Part shown: positions 26,565 through 36,199 of the stretch, piece by piece | Layout of the letters: the number at the start of each line of letters is the position of its first letter | Numbering within the stretch: position 1 is the stretch's first letter | Assembly (NCBI GenBank): GCA_963817025.1 | Contig: CAWFML010000004.1 | Coordinates: 992,001 to 1,056,000 of the forward strand | Direction: 5' to 3' | Length of the DNA: 64,000 nt | Source of the DNA: JACMLC01 sp963817025 | GTDB taxonomy: Bacteria > Acidobacteriota > Blastocatellia > Pyrinomonadales > Pyrinomonadaceae | Notes under the pieces: model-generated | Databases searched by the model: none | Seen by the model: only the letters and a program-made list of their open reading frames with translations | What the model was told of the DNA's origin: nothing | Translations under genes and position numbers: made by a program

Positions 26565-27950
26565 ATGAAGCACACAGATTCCCCTCATGAAACATCCCGG
26601 ACTCATCAAGGGATGAGGCTTCTCGCATTGCTTTTCGTCATCTTCTCGACCATCACGCAAATCGCCGCGCAAGAGTCCGGCGATAGCCCGCTCTCGCCGC
26701 CCGCGAATGACAATTTCGCCAGCTCGCAAATCATCTCAGGCATCAGCGGCGTGACGGCGTTTACCTCCAATGCGGAAGCCACAGGAGAAGCGGGAGAGCC
26801 AAATCACGCTGGCGTCTCGGCTCCGCTCAATTCCATCTGGTACAGATGGACTGCGCCCGCCACACGCAGCATGACGATTCAAGCCTTTGCCGCCAGCAGC
26901 TATAACCCTGCGATGGCAGTCTACACAGGCCCCGCTGTCAATGCTTTGACGCTGGTCGCGGCCAACGACAACGCGGGCGGCATCTTTTTCTACAGCCGCG
27001 TGACTTTTCTCGCCACTGCTGGCACGACCTATTACATCGCCATTGACGGAGTCGGAAGCAACACCGGCGAGTCCGGCCTCTCATGGTTTACCAACCGTGC
27101 AGAGAACAGCAAGCAGTTCGATTTTGACGGCGACTTTAAATCGGATTTCGCAGTCTATCGTCCGGGCAATAACACTTGGTATATACGCCGCAGCTCTGAC
27201 AGCAGCCTGCTGGTACAGGCTTGGGGCACGACGGGCGACATTCTCGTCCCGGGCGATTATGACGGCGACAACAAGACGGACATCTGCGTCTTTCGTCCAT
27301 CAACCGCCACCTTTTACGCTTTGAAAAGCTCAGACGGAATGCTGCTGGCGGTGACATGGGGGGTGAGCGGCGACCGTCCCGTGCAGGGAGACTTTGACGG
27401 AGACGACAGGGCAGACTTTGCCGTCTTTCGTTCTTCGACAGACTCTTTCTATGTACGCAAGAGCACGGATGGCAGCCTCCTCGCGCAGCAATGGGGCGAG
27501 GGCGACACGGATGTCATCGCGCCCGGAGATTATGACGGCGATGGCAAGACCGACTTCGCAGTCTATCGCTGGCTTGGGCCGGAGGCAGGGACGTTCTTCG
27601 TCCTGAAAAGTTCCGACAACTCTCTTCTGTTTCGGAGGTGGGGGCTTGGTCCAGACCTCGTCGTGCCGGGCGATTACGACGCTGACGGGATAAGCGACTT
27701 TTCCCTCTACAGGGGAAGCACGCATACCGTTTATGTCCTCAACTCGTCCGGCGGAACTTTCTCCACCGCGTGGGGCCAGGACGGCGACGCTATTCTACCG
27801 GGAGATTACGACGGCGATACATTCTCCGACCCTAACGTCTGGCGACAGTCGAATGGAGCCTTTTACGTGCAGAAAGCCGACGGGACTTTACTGTCTCAGC
27901 TCTGGGGAACCGGCGGCGACATCCCCGTCGCAGTCAGCAACGTGCATTGA
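26565..27950 (+). CDS. Secreted FG-GAP/VCBS-repeat protein
   Basis: 461 residues from the ATG at 26565, set by AGGAAGGA 7-8 nt upstream. A long n-region precedes a hydrophobic signal segment ending AQES (about residues 20-41). Residues 48-185 form a beta-sandwich domain (ANDNFASSQIISG). From about residue 188 there are roughly six repeats of about 45 residues with the calcium-binding GDYDGDGKTDFAVYRP pattern, each followed by a WYI.SSD...WG strand: a predicted beta-propeller. Probably exported and surface-associated; ligand unknown. A strong hairpin follows. Confidence 0.88.
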   Translation: MKHTDSPHETSRTHQGMRLLALLFVIFSTITQIAAQESGDSPLSPPANDNFASSQIISGISGVTAFTSNAEATGEAGEPNHAGVSAPLNSIWYRWTAPATRSMTIQAFAASSYNPAMAVYTGPAVNALTLVAANDNAGGIFFYSRVTFLATAGTTYYIAIDGVGSNTGESGLSWFTNRAENSKQFDFDGDFKSDFAVYRPGNNTWYIRRSSDSSLLVQAWGTTGDILVPGDYDGDNKTDICVFRPSTATFYALKSSDGMLLAVTWGVSGDRPVQGDFDGDDRADFAVFRSSTDSFYVRKSTDGSLLAQQWGEGDTDVIAPGDYDGDGKTDFAVYRWLGPEAGTFFVLKSSDNSLLFRRWGLGPDLVVPGDYDADGISDFSLYRGSTHTVYVLNSSGGTFSTAWGQDGDAILPGDYDGDTFSDPNVWRQSNGAFYVQKADGTLLSQLWGTGGDIPVAVSNVH

Positions 27951-27982
27951 AGTCGCAGAAGCGATTCGGAATTAGTTCTATA

Positions 27983-28020
27983 CAGAAAGCGGCAGCCGCG
28001 CGAGTGGCTGCCGCTTTCTG
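27983..28020 (+). terminator. Hairpin terminator after the FG-GAP gene
   Basis: A 15-bp perfect stem (CAGAAAGCGGCAGCC with GGCTGCCGCTTTCTG) and an 8-nt loop lie 33 nt after the stop. There is no T-tract, but the position and stability suit a terminator. Confidence 0.65.
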
Positions 28021-28070
28021 CTACATGCTACAATTCAAGCTTTGAATTCAACACATGGGACTTATCTGAG

Positions 28071-30791
28071 ATGAATGGAAACGAAATTCGCCGGAAATTT
28101 TTAGAATACTTTGAAAGCCACGGGCATAAGGTCGTGCGCTCCAGTCCATTGCTGCCAGCCAATGACCCTACGCTGCTCTTTACCAACGCCGGGATGAATC
28201 AATTCAAGGATGTCTTCACGGGCGTGGAGAAACGCGATTACGCACGCGCCGCAACATCGCAAAAATGCGTGCGCGCGGGTGGCAAACATAACGACCTCGA
28301 CGAGGTGGGCAAGACCGCGCGGCATCACACTTTTTTCGAGATGCTCGGCAATTTTTCGTTCGGCGATTATTTCAAGGAAGACGCCATACGCTTTGCGTGG
28401 GACTTGCTCGTCAACGAGTATGGCCTTGACCCTGAGCGGCTGTGGTTCTCAGTCTATGAAGGCGATGCTGAAGTCCCCGCAGACGAAGAGGCGGAAGCTC
28501 TCTGGCAAAAGGTCGGCGCGCGAAAGGAACGCATCCTGCGCTTTGGGCGCAAAGACAATTTCTGGCAGATGGGCGACACAGGCCCCTGCGGCCCTTGCAG
28601 CGAGATTCATTATTACATGGGCGAAGCCCCGTCCGACCCTGAGAAGAATCGCGCGGAGTTCGTCAACGGCCCCGGCGATACGACGATGGAAATCTGGAAT
28701 TTAGTCTTCATGCAATACGAGCGCACGAAGACTGGCGCGGGCGAGATCGTGCAAACGCCGCTGCCCAAGCCATCCGTTGACACTGGCGCGGGACTCGAAC
28801 GCATCGCCGCCGTCTTGCAGGGAAAGCATTCAAACTACGAAACGGATTTGATTCGCCCGATTATAGATTTCACGGCCCAACTGGCGGATAGAAATTACGA
28901 GCCGGAAACGACCGAGGGCTTTGCCATGCGCGTCATCGCAGACCACGCGCGCACGACCGCGTTCTCAATCGCGGATAATATTCTGCCCGGCAACGAGGGG
29001 CGCAACTACGTCCTCAGAAAAATCATGCGCCGCGCCATCTATCAGGGCCGCCACGCGCTGCAACTGGAAGATTCATTCTTCTACAAGGTGACAAACTTCG
29101 TCGTCGAGCAGATGCGCGAAGCTTATCCTGAGCTTGAAGCCTCAAAGGAATTTATCGAGCGGATGGTCAAGCTCGAAGAAGAACGTTTCAGCTCGACCCT
29201 CACCATCGGCCTGCAAAAACTGGACGCTCTCTTTTCGTCTATCAAAGATGGCGAGATGCCGGACTTTAAAGAAGTCGCGCGCCTCTATGACACGTTCGGC
29301 ACGCCGCGCGACCTGATTCGCGTGAGCCTCGAAGAACGCGGCTTTGAGATTGACGAAGAAAAATTCAACGAATCTTTCGATGCTGCCCTGCGCGAGATTC
29401 AGCAAGCCAGCGTGCGCGAGCAGGATAGTGCGCGGGCCAAAGCCAAACCCGTTTACGCGCAGGTTGCAGAACGCACAGGGCAAAACCAGTTCACTGGCTA
29501 TGAAGGCACGCGTCTGGATGATGCGCGCGTCGTCGCGCTCATCAGCGGTGAAGAGGAAGTGAAGGAACTGCGCGAAGGCGAAGAGGGCGAGGCCGTGCTG
29601 GATAGAACTCCCTTCTATGCAGAATCCGGCGGGCAAGTGGGCGACACAGGCACTTTCGCGGCAGGCAACACGCATGTCGTGGTCAACGATACGGTCTCGC
29701 CTGTGAGCGGTCTTGTCGTTCATCGCGTCACGGTCGAGCGCGGCGCGTTGCGCGTCGGAGATGAAGTCACCGCGAATGTGGATGTCGAGAAACGCGATGC
29801 CACACGCCGCAATCACACTGCGACACACTTGCTTCACGCTGCGTTGCGTGAAGTTTTGGGCACGCACGTCAAGCAGGCAGGCTCAGTCGTCGCGCCGAAT
29901 TATTTGCGCTTCGACTTCTCGCACTTTCAACCTCTGACGCGCGATGAGATTGCAGAGCTTGAACGGCTGGTCAATTACCAGATCATTCGTAACGAAAAAG
30001 TGCAAACGGATATTTTCTCTCTCGAAGAGGCTATGCAATCCGGCGCGATGGCTCTCTTTGGCGAAAAGTATGCTGAGAAGGTGCGCGTCCTGACCGTGCC
30101 CGGATTCTCGAAAGAGCTTTGCGGCGGAACGCACGTGCGCGCGACCGGCGACATAGGCTTGTTCAAAATCACGAGCGACGAATCCATCGCATCAGGCACG
30201 CGCCGCATACGCGCCGTCACCGGCGCAGATGCCTTTACGCGCTTTCAGGAGACAGAGGCTTTAGTGGATCAGGTCGCTGGCGAGCTGCGTACTTCGCGCA
30301 CGGACATTCCGGTGACGATTGAGCGTTTACAGGACGAACTCAAGAAGGCGCGGCGCGAGGCCGATGAGCTTCGCATGAAGATTGCGACGGGCGCGGTCGG
30401 CTCGTCTGCGAATGGGAACGAAGCGCGCGAGATTGCGGACGGCGTAAAAGTTCTGGCGCGCGAGGCGAGCGGGCTTGATGCAGCGGGGATGCGACAATTG
30501 TCTGACACGCTGCTGGCGCGCACAGGCACAGGCGTCGTTATCCTGGGTCGCAGCGGCGAAGGCAAAGTCTCGCTTATCGTGCGAACCTCTCAAGACCTTT
30601 TGAAGCGTGTTCCTGCCGGACAGGTCATCAAAGAACTCGCGCCGCTCGTCGGCGGGCGCGGCGGCGGCAAACCGGACATGGCAGAGGGCGGCGGCAGTCA
30701 ACCGGAAAAACTGGCCGAAGCTTTAGAAGCCAGCTATGGCATCGTCGAGCGGCTGCTGGCCGGAGAAGGCACACAGCGCGCTGGCGGATAA
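28071..30791 (+). CDS. alaS: Alanyl-tRNA synthetase
   Basis: 906 residues, full length. Class II catalytic core at the N-terminus (EIRRKFLEYFESHGH, NDPTLLFTNAGMNQFKD), tRNA-recognition domain, editing domain with zinc-binding HTATHLLHAALR and CGGTHVRATGD, and the C-terminal coiled coil plus DHHA1 domain (GGRGGGKPDMAEGGG). It charges tRNA-Ala and edits Ser/Gly mischarging in the cytoplasm. No T-box is visible upstream. A perfect 39-bp palindrome lies just after the stop. Confidence 0.98.
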   Translation: MNGNEIRRKFLEYFESHGHKVVRSSPLLPANDPTLLFTNAGMNQFKDVFTGVEKRDYARAATSQKCVRAGGKHNDLDEVGKTARHHTFFEMLGNFSFGDYFKEDAIRFAWDLLVNEYGLDPERLWFSVYEGDAEVPADEEAEALWQKVGARKERILRFGRKDNFWQMGDTGPCGPCSEIHYYMGEAPSDPEKNRAEFVNGPGDTTMEIWNLVFMQYERTKTGAGEIVQTPLPKPSVDTGAGLERIAAVLQGKHSNYETDLIRPIIDFTAQLADRNYEPETTEGFAMRVIADHARTTAFSIADNILPGNEGRNYVLRKIMRRAIYQGRHALQLEDSFFYKVTNFVVEQMREAYPELEASKEFIERMVKLEEERFSSTLTIGLQKLDALFSSIKDGEMPDFKEVARLYDTFGTPRDLIRVSLEERGFEIDEEKFNESFDAALREIQQASVREQDSARAKAKPVYAQVAERTGQNQFTGYEGTRLDDARVVALISGEEEVKELREGEEGEAVLDRTPFYAESGGQVGDTGTFAAGNTHVVVNDTVSPVSGLVVHRVTVERGALRVGDEVTANVDVEKRDATRRNHTATHLLHAALREVLGTHVKQAGSVVAPNYLRFDFSHFQPLTRDEIAELERLVNYQIIRNEKVQTDIFSLEEAMQSGAMALFGEKYAEKVRVLTVPGFSKELCGGTHVRATGDIGLFKITSDESIASGTRRIRAVTGADAFTRFQETEALVDQVAGELRTSRTDIPVTIERLQDELKKARREADELRMKIATGAVGSSANGNEAREIADGVKVLAREASGLDAAGMRQLSDTLLARTGTGVVILGRSGEGKVSLIVRTSQDLLKRVPAGQVIKELAPLVGGRGGGKPDMAEGGGSQPEKLAEALEASYGIVERLLAGEGTQRAGG

Positions 30792-30796
30792 GAGAA

Positions 30797-30885
30797 AAGA
30801 AAGTTTCCCGCAAAGACGCTGGTGACGCAAAGAAAGACAAGTTGCGTTTCTTTGCGTCACCAGCGTCTTTGCGGGAAACTTTCTT
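30797..30885. repeat. Perfect 39-bp palindrome, CGCAAAGACGC family
   Basis: Arms 30797-30835 and 30847-30885 are exact complements with an 11-nt loop. It lies between convergent alaS and a peptidoglycan-binding gene and would serve as a bidirectional transcript end. Confidence 0.8.
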
Positions 30886-30904
30886 GCTTTTCACTCTTTG
30901 CTAA

Positions 30905-31270
30905 TTAAACAGGCATGGCTTTTTGCTTGTCTGTCAGCATGATGTTCATCTTTTCCAGTGTCATGCGATTGAGCGTCCCGGTCACCTTGATGCCCTCCGC
31001 CTCCTGATACTTTCTCAGACCCGTGCGCGTGTCCGCACTCAATTTTCCATCCTCATCTCCCATGTAAAAGCCGCGCTGCTTGAGAATCGCCTGCGCCTGC
31101 TTGATCTGCTCTTTGGTCGCGCGAAAAATCGGGCCGCGCTTTTTTTCTGTTTTGGTTGTTGACTGAGCGGGTGAAGATGTGTTTCCGGCATTGGCATTAT
31201 TAGTCTGCGCCGCCACTGTCAGGGAAAGAAATAACAGAAGCGTTAAAAACACAGTCAGACTTCTTTTCAT
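30905..31270 (-). CDS. Small exported peptidoglycan-binding protein
   Basis: 121 residues. The signal peptide ends at about AAQTNNAN (hydrophobic 6-21), then a low-complexity Ser/Thr/Lys linker and a PG_binding_1 domain (about 53-115; AQAILKQRGFYMGDEDGKLS, TRTGLRKYQEAEG). It probably binds peptidoglycan in the periplasm. No catalytic domain is present. Start ATG at 31270 after AAAGGAGAAA. Confidence 0.82.
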   Translation of the reverse strand: MKRSLTVFLTLLLFLSLTVAAQTNNANAGNTSSPAQSTTKTEKKRGPIFRATKEQIKQAQAILKQRGFYMGDEDGKLSADTRTGLRKYQEAEGIKVTGTLNRMTLEKMNIMLTDKQKAMPV

Positions 31271-31537
31271 TTTTATTTCTCCTTTAAATTTTTGTGAGAT
31301 GCGCGAATTCGAGCGCGATTAGATTGGGCGAGGCTCAGGGTCAGAGGAATAATGCCCCACCATCATACTACCGCTGTCAACCCCTCAAGATTTTTTAACG
31401 CAATAATCCTGTCCGGCAAAGCCTCATCCACAGGCTATTTGAGCCTCTCTCCTGTCTCTTTGAAGCCTCCGCCCCTAACTCTAACTCTTTATAAAATAAG
31501 AGGTTTACCGCATCGCCCCTGATATTGATTAAACATG

Positions 31538-31566
31538 TTGTTATATTTTTAACCAGATGTTATGAT
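31538..31566 (+). promoter_or_regulatory. Candidate promoter of the lytic transglycosylase gene
   Basis: TTGTTA (31538-31543), a 17-bp spacer and TATGAT (31561-31566), in an unusually AT-rich stretch. Initiation near 31573 would give a 5' UTR of about 117 nt containing the hairpin at 31585-31645. Confidence 0.5.
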
Positions 31567-31584
31567 GCTTTCGGGTTCTTTTAA

Positions 31585-31645
31585 GGGCTGAAGGGAGCGA
31601 CCTCCAGTAAAGAGAGATTTTCCGCCCGCGATTTAAGCTCAGCCC
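31585..31645 (+). ncRNA. Candidate structured 5' UTR element
   Basis: GGGCTGA (31585-31591) pairs with TCAGCCC (31639-31645), enclosing a small GGAG/CTCC hairpin (31594-31597 with 31602-31605). The element starts just after the predicted transcription start and 45 nt before the lytic transglycosylase ATG. It does not match the c-di-AMP (ydaO) consensus often found before cell-wall hydrolase genes. Function is a guess. Confidence 0.35.
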
Positions 31646-31689
31646 CGTACCGACTCGCCCGTTGATTAACACAAACATGAGTAGCTAGC

Positions 31690-32499
31690 ATGAAAAAAGT
31701 TTCCTTCGCATTTATTCTGACACTGGTGTGCGCTCTTCCGGCTCTGGCCCAATCGGTCGGCGGCTACACTTTCGATAATTTTGATATTGCCAACGGCGTC
31801 CGCATAGAGGTCGAGCCGCTCCCCGTAGCAAAGGCTGCCAGGAAAGGACGCCGGAATAAAGCTGCCGTCTCAATGAACAACGCGACGACGCAGGCGGCGA
31901 CGCTCTCTTATTCAAGCGGCATGGCGATGACTGCGAGCCGTTCGCTCGACGGCTTTACGACCGGCGATGCAAAGGTTGATTCTTTCATCGCTGACTCGGC
32001 GGCGCGTCACGGAGTTGATCCGGTTTTGATCTATGCGACGATGCATCAGGAGTCATCTTTCAAGCCCAAAGCCATGTCATACAAAGGGGCGCGCGGATTG
32101 ATGCAATTGATGCCGGGAACGGCTGCGCGATTCGGCGTCAACAACATCTGGGACCCGCGCCAGAACATAGAAGGCGGCACGCGTTACATGCGTTTTCTGC
32201 TGAACATGTTTGATGGCGATGTGGCGCTGGCGCTCGCCGGATACAATGCAGGTGAAGGCGCTGTCTTGAAATACGGAGGCCGCATCCCGCCTTATCGTGA
32301 AACGCAGGAATACGTGCGTCGCATCTCAAGACGCTACTCGCTGATGCGCGACCCGCAGACGGCGCATAACGCGCGCAGCATAACGCCCGCACAGGTCGCA
32401 GCCGCTCGCGCAGAGACGCCCGTGCCGCTGACGATTTATGAGCCGAATGTTTTTGCAGTACGCCTGCCGGACGGCAGACTACAGCTCGTCAGCCAGTAA
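31690..32499 (+). CDS. Exported SLT-type lytic transglycosylase
   Basis: 269 residues. Signal peptide MKKVSFAFILTLVCALPALAQ, a linker, then a soluble-lytic-transglycosylase domain (about 98-215). The catalytic Glu is in MHQESSFKP; GARGLMQLMPGTA, NIEGGTRYMRFLL and LAGYNAGEGAV are the family motifs. It cleaves MurNAc-GlcNAc bonds forming 1,6-anhydroMurNAc. The gene has its own AT-rich promoter and a possible regulatory leader. Confidence 0.92.
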   Translation: MKKVSFAFILTLVCALPALAQSVGGYTFDNFDIANGVRIEVEPLPVAKAARKGRRNKAAVSMNNATTQAATLSYSSGMAMTASRSLDGFTTGDAKVDSFIADSAARHGVDPVLIYATMHQESSFKPKAMSYKGARGLMQLMPGTAARFGVNNIWDPRQNIEGGTRYMRFLLNMFDGDVALALAGYNAGEGAVLKYGGRIPPYRETQEYVRRISRRYSLMRDPQTAHNARSITPAQVAAARAETPVPLTIYEPNVFAVRLPDGRLQLVSQ

Positions 32500-32667
32500 G
32501 GCGCAAAGCCCGGCAAAGTTTTTTCGCAGACGCGAGGCAGAGGGACGCAAACCTCTGCCTCGCGTTTTAAGTTTCAGCGAGCGCATTAATTCTTGTATCA
32601 TGAGCTATGAGAAGTGCCGCTTCTTAAAAGAGGAGCGGCCAGACGGGATGGGGAGGCATGGCTCTGA

Positions 32668-34281
32668 TTGTCTAACACCGCTGCATTTGATTCCGCTCCT
32701 GCGGCACGTAAACGTCGTGCGCTGATTATCGGCGGGACGAGCGCCGCGCCCCTGCGCCAGCAACTGGCAGAGTCCGGTTATGAAACGGGCGCGGCTCAGA
32801 CAGAGGCTGCGCAGCGCATGCTTGCGGATTTTGGTCCAGACCTCGCTGTCATCCTGCTGGAGCGCGCGTCGGCTAACGGCGAGAACGAGGGAGTCGCGCT
32901 GGCCCGTCGCCTGCGCGAAGCTCCCGCGACACATGCCTTGCCGCTCGTGCTGGTTTACGGAGAGGAAGAGCGCGTCATGCGCTCTGTCGCGCTCAACATA
33001 GGCGTGGACGATTGCTTTGGCATCTGGACGCCGCACGAACAGATACTGGCACGGCTCGACGCGCTCTTCTGGCGCATCGAAGCCGGACGGCGCGCAGCCT
33101 CTATGTCCGGCGACCAGCGTTTTGAGATAGATAATTTTATAGTGCTGCTCGACGCCGTGCGCGAAGACATACGCGCAGGGGCGACTGGGACGCTGGCTCT
33201 GATCTACGCCATCCCGTCAGGCAATAATCCTCAAGCTTTCGACAAACAGGCGCGCGACCGCACGCTCGCAGAAGCGCATGGCTTTTTCAAACTCAACCTG
33301 CGGCGCATTGATGCGGTCGGTTTTTACGGCCCGACCACGCTGCTGATGTATCTTCCGCGTCTTAAAGCAGATGATGCGACAGCCATTCTTATCAGGCTGC
33401 GTGACGAGTTTCTGGAGGGACGCGCGGGCAGCGATTTAGCGATTGGCCTCGCTTCTTTTCCTGAAGACAGCAGCGAAGTAGAAACTCTGATTGAAAAGGC
33501 GGAGGAGGCAAACAGCCTCGCACGCGCGGCCTCTGCATCAAGACGCGCCGTCGCTCCTGCACCTCAAGCGGCGGCAGCAACGATGCTTCCGGCTTCTCCG
33601 GTTCCGGTTGCGCCGCCGCCGCCATTGCCACCACCATCACAGCCGACGCCGCCTGTGGTCATGGAAGCTCCAACACCTCAGGCCGCGCCTACTCAGACAC
33701 GTGCGGATGCATATCTCTCAACGCACGCGCTCATAGACAAGATCGAGTCGCCAATCGTGCGCGAGACGCGGATGGATGAAGCGGAAGCTACAGCGGCGAC
33801 TGTTCCTGCCGGTAATAAAGCCGCTTCGATGCCAGCTAGAGAGGCTGCGCGTGCGGCTGCCGATGCGGCGGCGCATGAACGCGACCGGCGCGCTCGCGGG
33901 GCGATTATGCCGCGCCGCCTGCTGCTGACGGTTTCGGACGCAGCGCGTATGGCACAGCTTAATGCCTTGATTCGCTCTGCGGGCTACGAAGCGCGCACGG
34001 CCTTTGACGGCCAGCAGGCTCTGGACTTATTGCGCATAGAGCGTCCTGATTTGCTCCTGCTCGATTACGAATTGCATGGCATAGATGGCGTGGAGATGCT
34101 GCGCCGCCTGCGCAAGCAGACCGGCGGCAGACTCACCTTGCCCGTGGTAATGCTCATGCCGCCCTCAGAGGAGCGAGCGCGCCGCGAAGCTTTAGAGCTT
34201 GGAGCACGCGGCATCGTAACGATGCCTTATGACCCGGCTGAACTCCTTGACAGCGTGCGTCGCGCCGGAAGCATAGATTAA
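32668..34281 (+). CDS. Degenerate REC-GGDEF-REC signalling protein
   Basis: 537 residues from a TTG start at 32668, with GGAGG about 12 nt upstream. Residues 16-135 resemble a receiver but the acceptor Asp is replaced (LLERAS). Residues 150-290 resemble a GGDEF domain whose active-site loop reads FYGPTTLLMYLP, so it should not make c-di-GMP. A Pro/Ala-rich linker (about 295-345) leads to a C-terminal receiver (416-535) with Asp466 in LLLDYELHG, but the conserved Lys is Met (TMPYDP). It is probably a scaffold or response element. No partner kinase is adjacent. Confidence 0.75.
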   Translation: MSNTAAFDSAPAARKRRALIIGGTSAAPLRQQLAESGYETGAAQTEAAQRMLADFGPDLAVILLERASANGENEGVALARRLREAPATHALPLVLVYGEEERVMRSVALNIGVDDCFGIWTPHEQILARLDALFWRIEAGRRAASMSGDQRFEIDNFIVLLDAVREDIRAGATGTLALIYAIPSGNNPQAFDKQARDRTLAEAHGFFKLNLRRIDAVGFYGPTTLLMYLPRLKADDATAILIRLRDEFLEGRAGSDLAIGLASFPEDSSEVETLIEKAEEANSLARAASASRRAVAPAPQAAAATMLPASPVPVAPPPPLPPPSQPTPPVVMEAPTPQAAPTQTRADAYLSTHALIDKIESPIVRETRMDEAEATAATVPAGNKAASMPAREAARAAADAAAHERDRRARGAIMPRRLLLTVSDAARMAQLNALIRSAGYEARTAFDGQQALDLLRIERPDLLLLDYELHGIDGVEMLRRLRKQTGGRLTLPVVMLMPPSEERARREALELGARGIVTMPYDPAELLDSVRRAGSID

Positions 34282-34296
34282 AGAGGAGACCTAGAA

Positions 34297-34896
34297 TTGC
34301 ACTGCATTAACTGCGGTTCACACATACAGGACAACGCGCGATTCTGTGCGGGTTGCGGCGCGCCCGCCCCGGCAGACCCGGAAGTGACAAGGCTTGCCAC
34401 GCGCTCGCAAGCATCCGGTTTGTCGTCCGGCAAAGATGACGCAACCGATCTTGAACGCACGATTTTCACCGCGCGTCCGACGATGCTCTTTATCAAAGCC
34501 GGTTATGTAGCGGCTGCGCTCGGAGCCGTGCTGTTGACTATCCTGCTGGCGATGCTGCCTTTTATCGCATGGTACGTCGCGCTGCCGATTGCCCTCGCGC
34601 TGCTCTTGATCCCGGCCTACTATCACATCAAGCGCAACACAGTGCTCTACACCATGACCGATTCCAAGATAGAGATAGATCAGGGCTTGATCGCGCGCAC
34701 CACGCGCAACATTCCTTTGCGTAATATTCAGGACGTGACTGTCTCGGCTACGATTCCGCAACGACTGCTCGGCTTCGGCAATCTGGTGATAGAGAACGCG
34801 AGCGAGGCGGGCGGCGTGACTGTCCTGAAAAACATCAACGACCCGCGCAAACATGCAGACCTGCTGCTGCGCGAGCTGCGTCGTTTCGGACGCTAA
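34297..34896 (+). CDS. Zinc-ribbon plus bacterial PH (YdbS-like) membrane protein
   Basis: 199 residues. An N-terminal zinc ribbon (CINC...CAGC, Cys3, 6, 17, 20), a short linker, two membrane helices (about 68-108) and a bPH2/DUF304 domain (about 112-198; YTMTDSKIEIDQGLIARTTR, IPLRNIQDVTVS). It follows the REC protein by 15 bp and starts at TTG 34297 behind GAGGAG, so it is probably translationally coupled. Function unknown; cytoplasmic-membrane localisation inferred. Confidence 0.82.
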   Translation: MHCINCGSHIQDNARFCAGCGAPAPADPEVTRLATRSQASGLSSGKDDATDLERTIFTARPTMLFIKAGYVAAALGAVLLTILLAMLPFIAWYVALPIALALLLIPAYYHIKRNTVLYTMTDSKIEIDQGLIARTTRNIPLRNIQDVTVSATIPQRLLGFGNLVIENASEAGGVTVLKNINDPRKHADLLLRELRRFGR

Positions 34897-35011
34897 AAGG
34901 GCTGGCCGAAAACAATATTTTTGCACAACTTAAGAGTCAGGCGGGAACATCTAAAGCTTTACGGGTTCTAAATAACCGTAGTCACTACGTTTTCATCAAG
35001 AGGTACTGTTC

Positions 35012-36175
35012 GTGCGCGCTCGATCATTGTCTAAACTGCTCTCTGCCTGCGCTCTGCTGATTCTTTCTTTTGCGCTCGTGCTGGCGAATGTGAGTGCGGA
35101 TGAAGCCGCGAAATCGCTGCCCGATAAGCTCGGGGATTTTCGCGCTCTCGGCTCTGCGCGTTCGTTATCTTCCGAGACGGAAACCAAAAAAGACGAGGGG
35201 AATGAAGCGCAAGTCTCGCGCGGCTATCGCTCCGCGCAGGGAGACAACTTCAAGGTCGAGCTTGTCAGAACTCGCACGGACGGCGGCGCATACGCGCTCT
35301 TTTCCGGCGAGGCACAAAAGCTTGGGCCGGAAGTGAAGAAACTGGAAGGCGTAGGCACGGCTGCTGTCATCAGTTCGTCAGGCCGCGCGCTCTTTTATAA
35401 AGGGACTTCGTTCGTCAGCATCTCGGATGAAAGCAAGTCGAAGAATGCGGACAGGCTGATCGCTTTCGCAAAGCTTCTGGCAGAGCCGCTCAATAACGGC
35501 GAGGGCGAGATTCCGGTGCTGGTCAAGCATCTGCCGGAGTGGGAGTCTGTCCAACAGCAAGCCGTTTACGCTCTTAATCTCTCTGCGCTGCAAGAGGCTG
35601 CGGGCAGCCGTCCAGTCCTTGAGGCAGTCAATTTCACCGGCGGCGCGGATGCCGTCACGGCTTCTTACGGCCCCACGCGCCTCGTCATCATCGAGCACAC
35701 GACGCCGCAGTTAGCAACGGACAACGACGCGCGCATCAACGCGCGGATTAACGAACTCGGAAACAGCGGGCAGCCAGTCCCTTCCGCTTATCGTCGCGTG
35801 GGCAACTATGCGGTCTTTGTCTTTGACGCGCCGGATGAAGCGACCGCGACACAGTTGATGGATAAAATCGCTTATGAACAGGTCGTGCAGTGGCTCGGCA
35901 ACAACCCGCACTGGATGGAGCGCGCCGAAAGAGAGTACAGGCAGACGACTGCGGGCATGATTTTGTCTGTCATCAAAGTTTCGGCCCTCTCGCTGCTCAT
36001 CTGTCTCGGCGTCGGCGGCATCTTCGGCAGCATCATCTTCAAACGTCGCCGCGCCCGTGCAGCCACGAGCGAAGCCTATTCGGACGCGGGCGGCATGCTG
36101 CGGCTCAATCTGGACGACATGACGACGCAGCAGGTTGACCCGTCCAGACTGCTTGGCAAAGGCGATGTCAGATAA
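35012..36175 (+). CDS. DUF6599-like exported membrane-anchored protein
   Basis: 387 residues with a GTG start at 35012. Signal sequence (about 9-29), a long mixed extracytoplasmic domain in two halves (residues 35-150 and 165-300), then a C-terminal membrane helix (about 315-338) and a short basic tail. The pattern resembles the DUF6599 family found in Blastocatellia. No catalytic motif seen. Likely an outer face of the inner membrane protein; function unknown. Confidence 0.65.
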   Translation: MRARSLSKLLSACALLILSFALVLANVSADEAAKSLPDKLGDFRALGSARSLSSETETKKDEGNEAQVSRGYRSAQGDNFKVELVRTRTDGGAYALFSGEAQKLGPEVKKLEGVGTAAVISSSGRALFYKGTSFVSISDESKSKNADRLIAFAKLLAEPLNNGEGEIPVLVKHLPEWESVQQQAVYALNLSALQEAAGSRPVLEAVNFTGGADAVTASYGPTRLVIIEHTTPQLATDNDARINARINELGNSGQPVPSAYRRVGNYAVFVFDAPDEATATQLMDKIAYEQVVQWLGNNPHWMERAEREYRQTTAGMILSVIKVSALSLLICLGVGGIFGSIIFKRRRARAATSEAYSDAGGMLRLNLDDMTTQQVDPSRLLGKGDVR

Positions 36176-36199
36176 ATGAACCGCGAGAGACGCGTAAGA

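Noticed and set aside
31500..31689. c-di-AMP (ydaO-type) riboswitch before the lytic transglycosylase
   Set aside because: The conserved GGGGUGAAU and CGAACCCGUCAGCUAACCUCG segments are not present; only a generic hairpin leader is supportable.
32438..32725. 95-codon frame overlapping the lytic transglycosylase and REC genes
   Set aside because: Out-of-frame shadow with no motif; the REC protein starting at TTG 32668 explains the region better.
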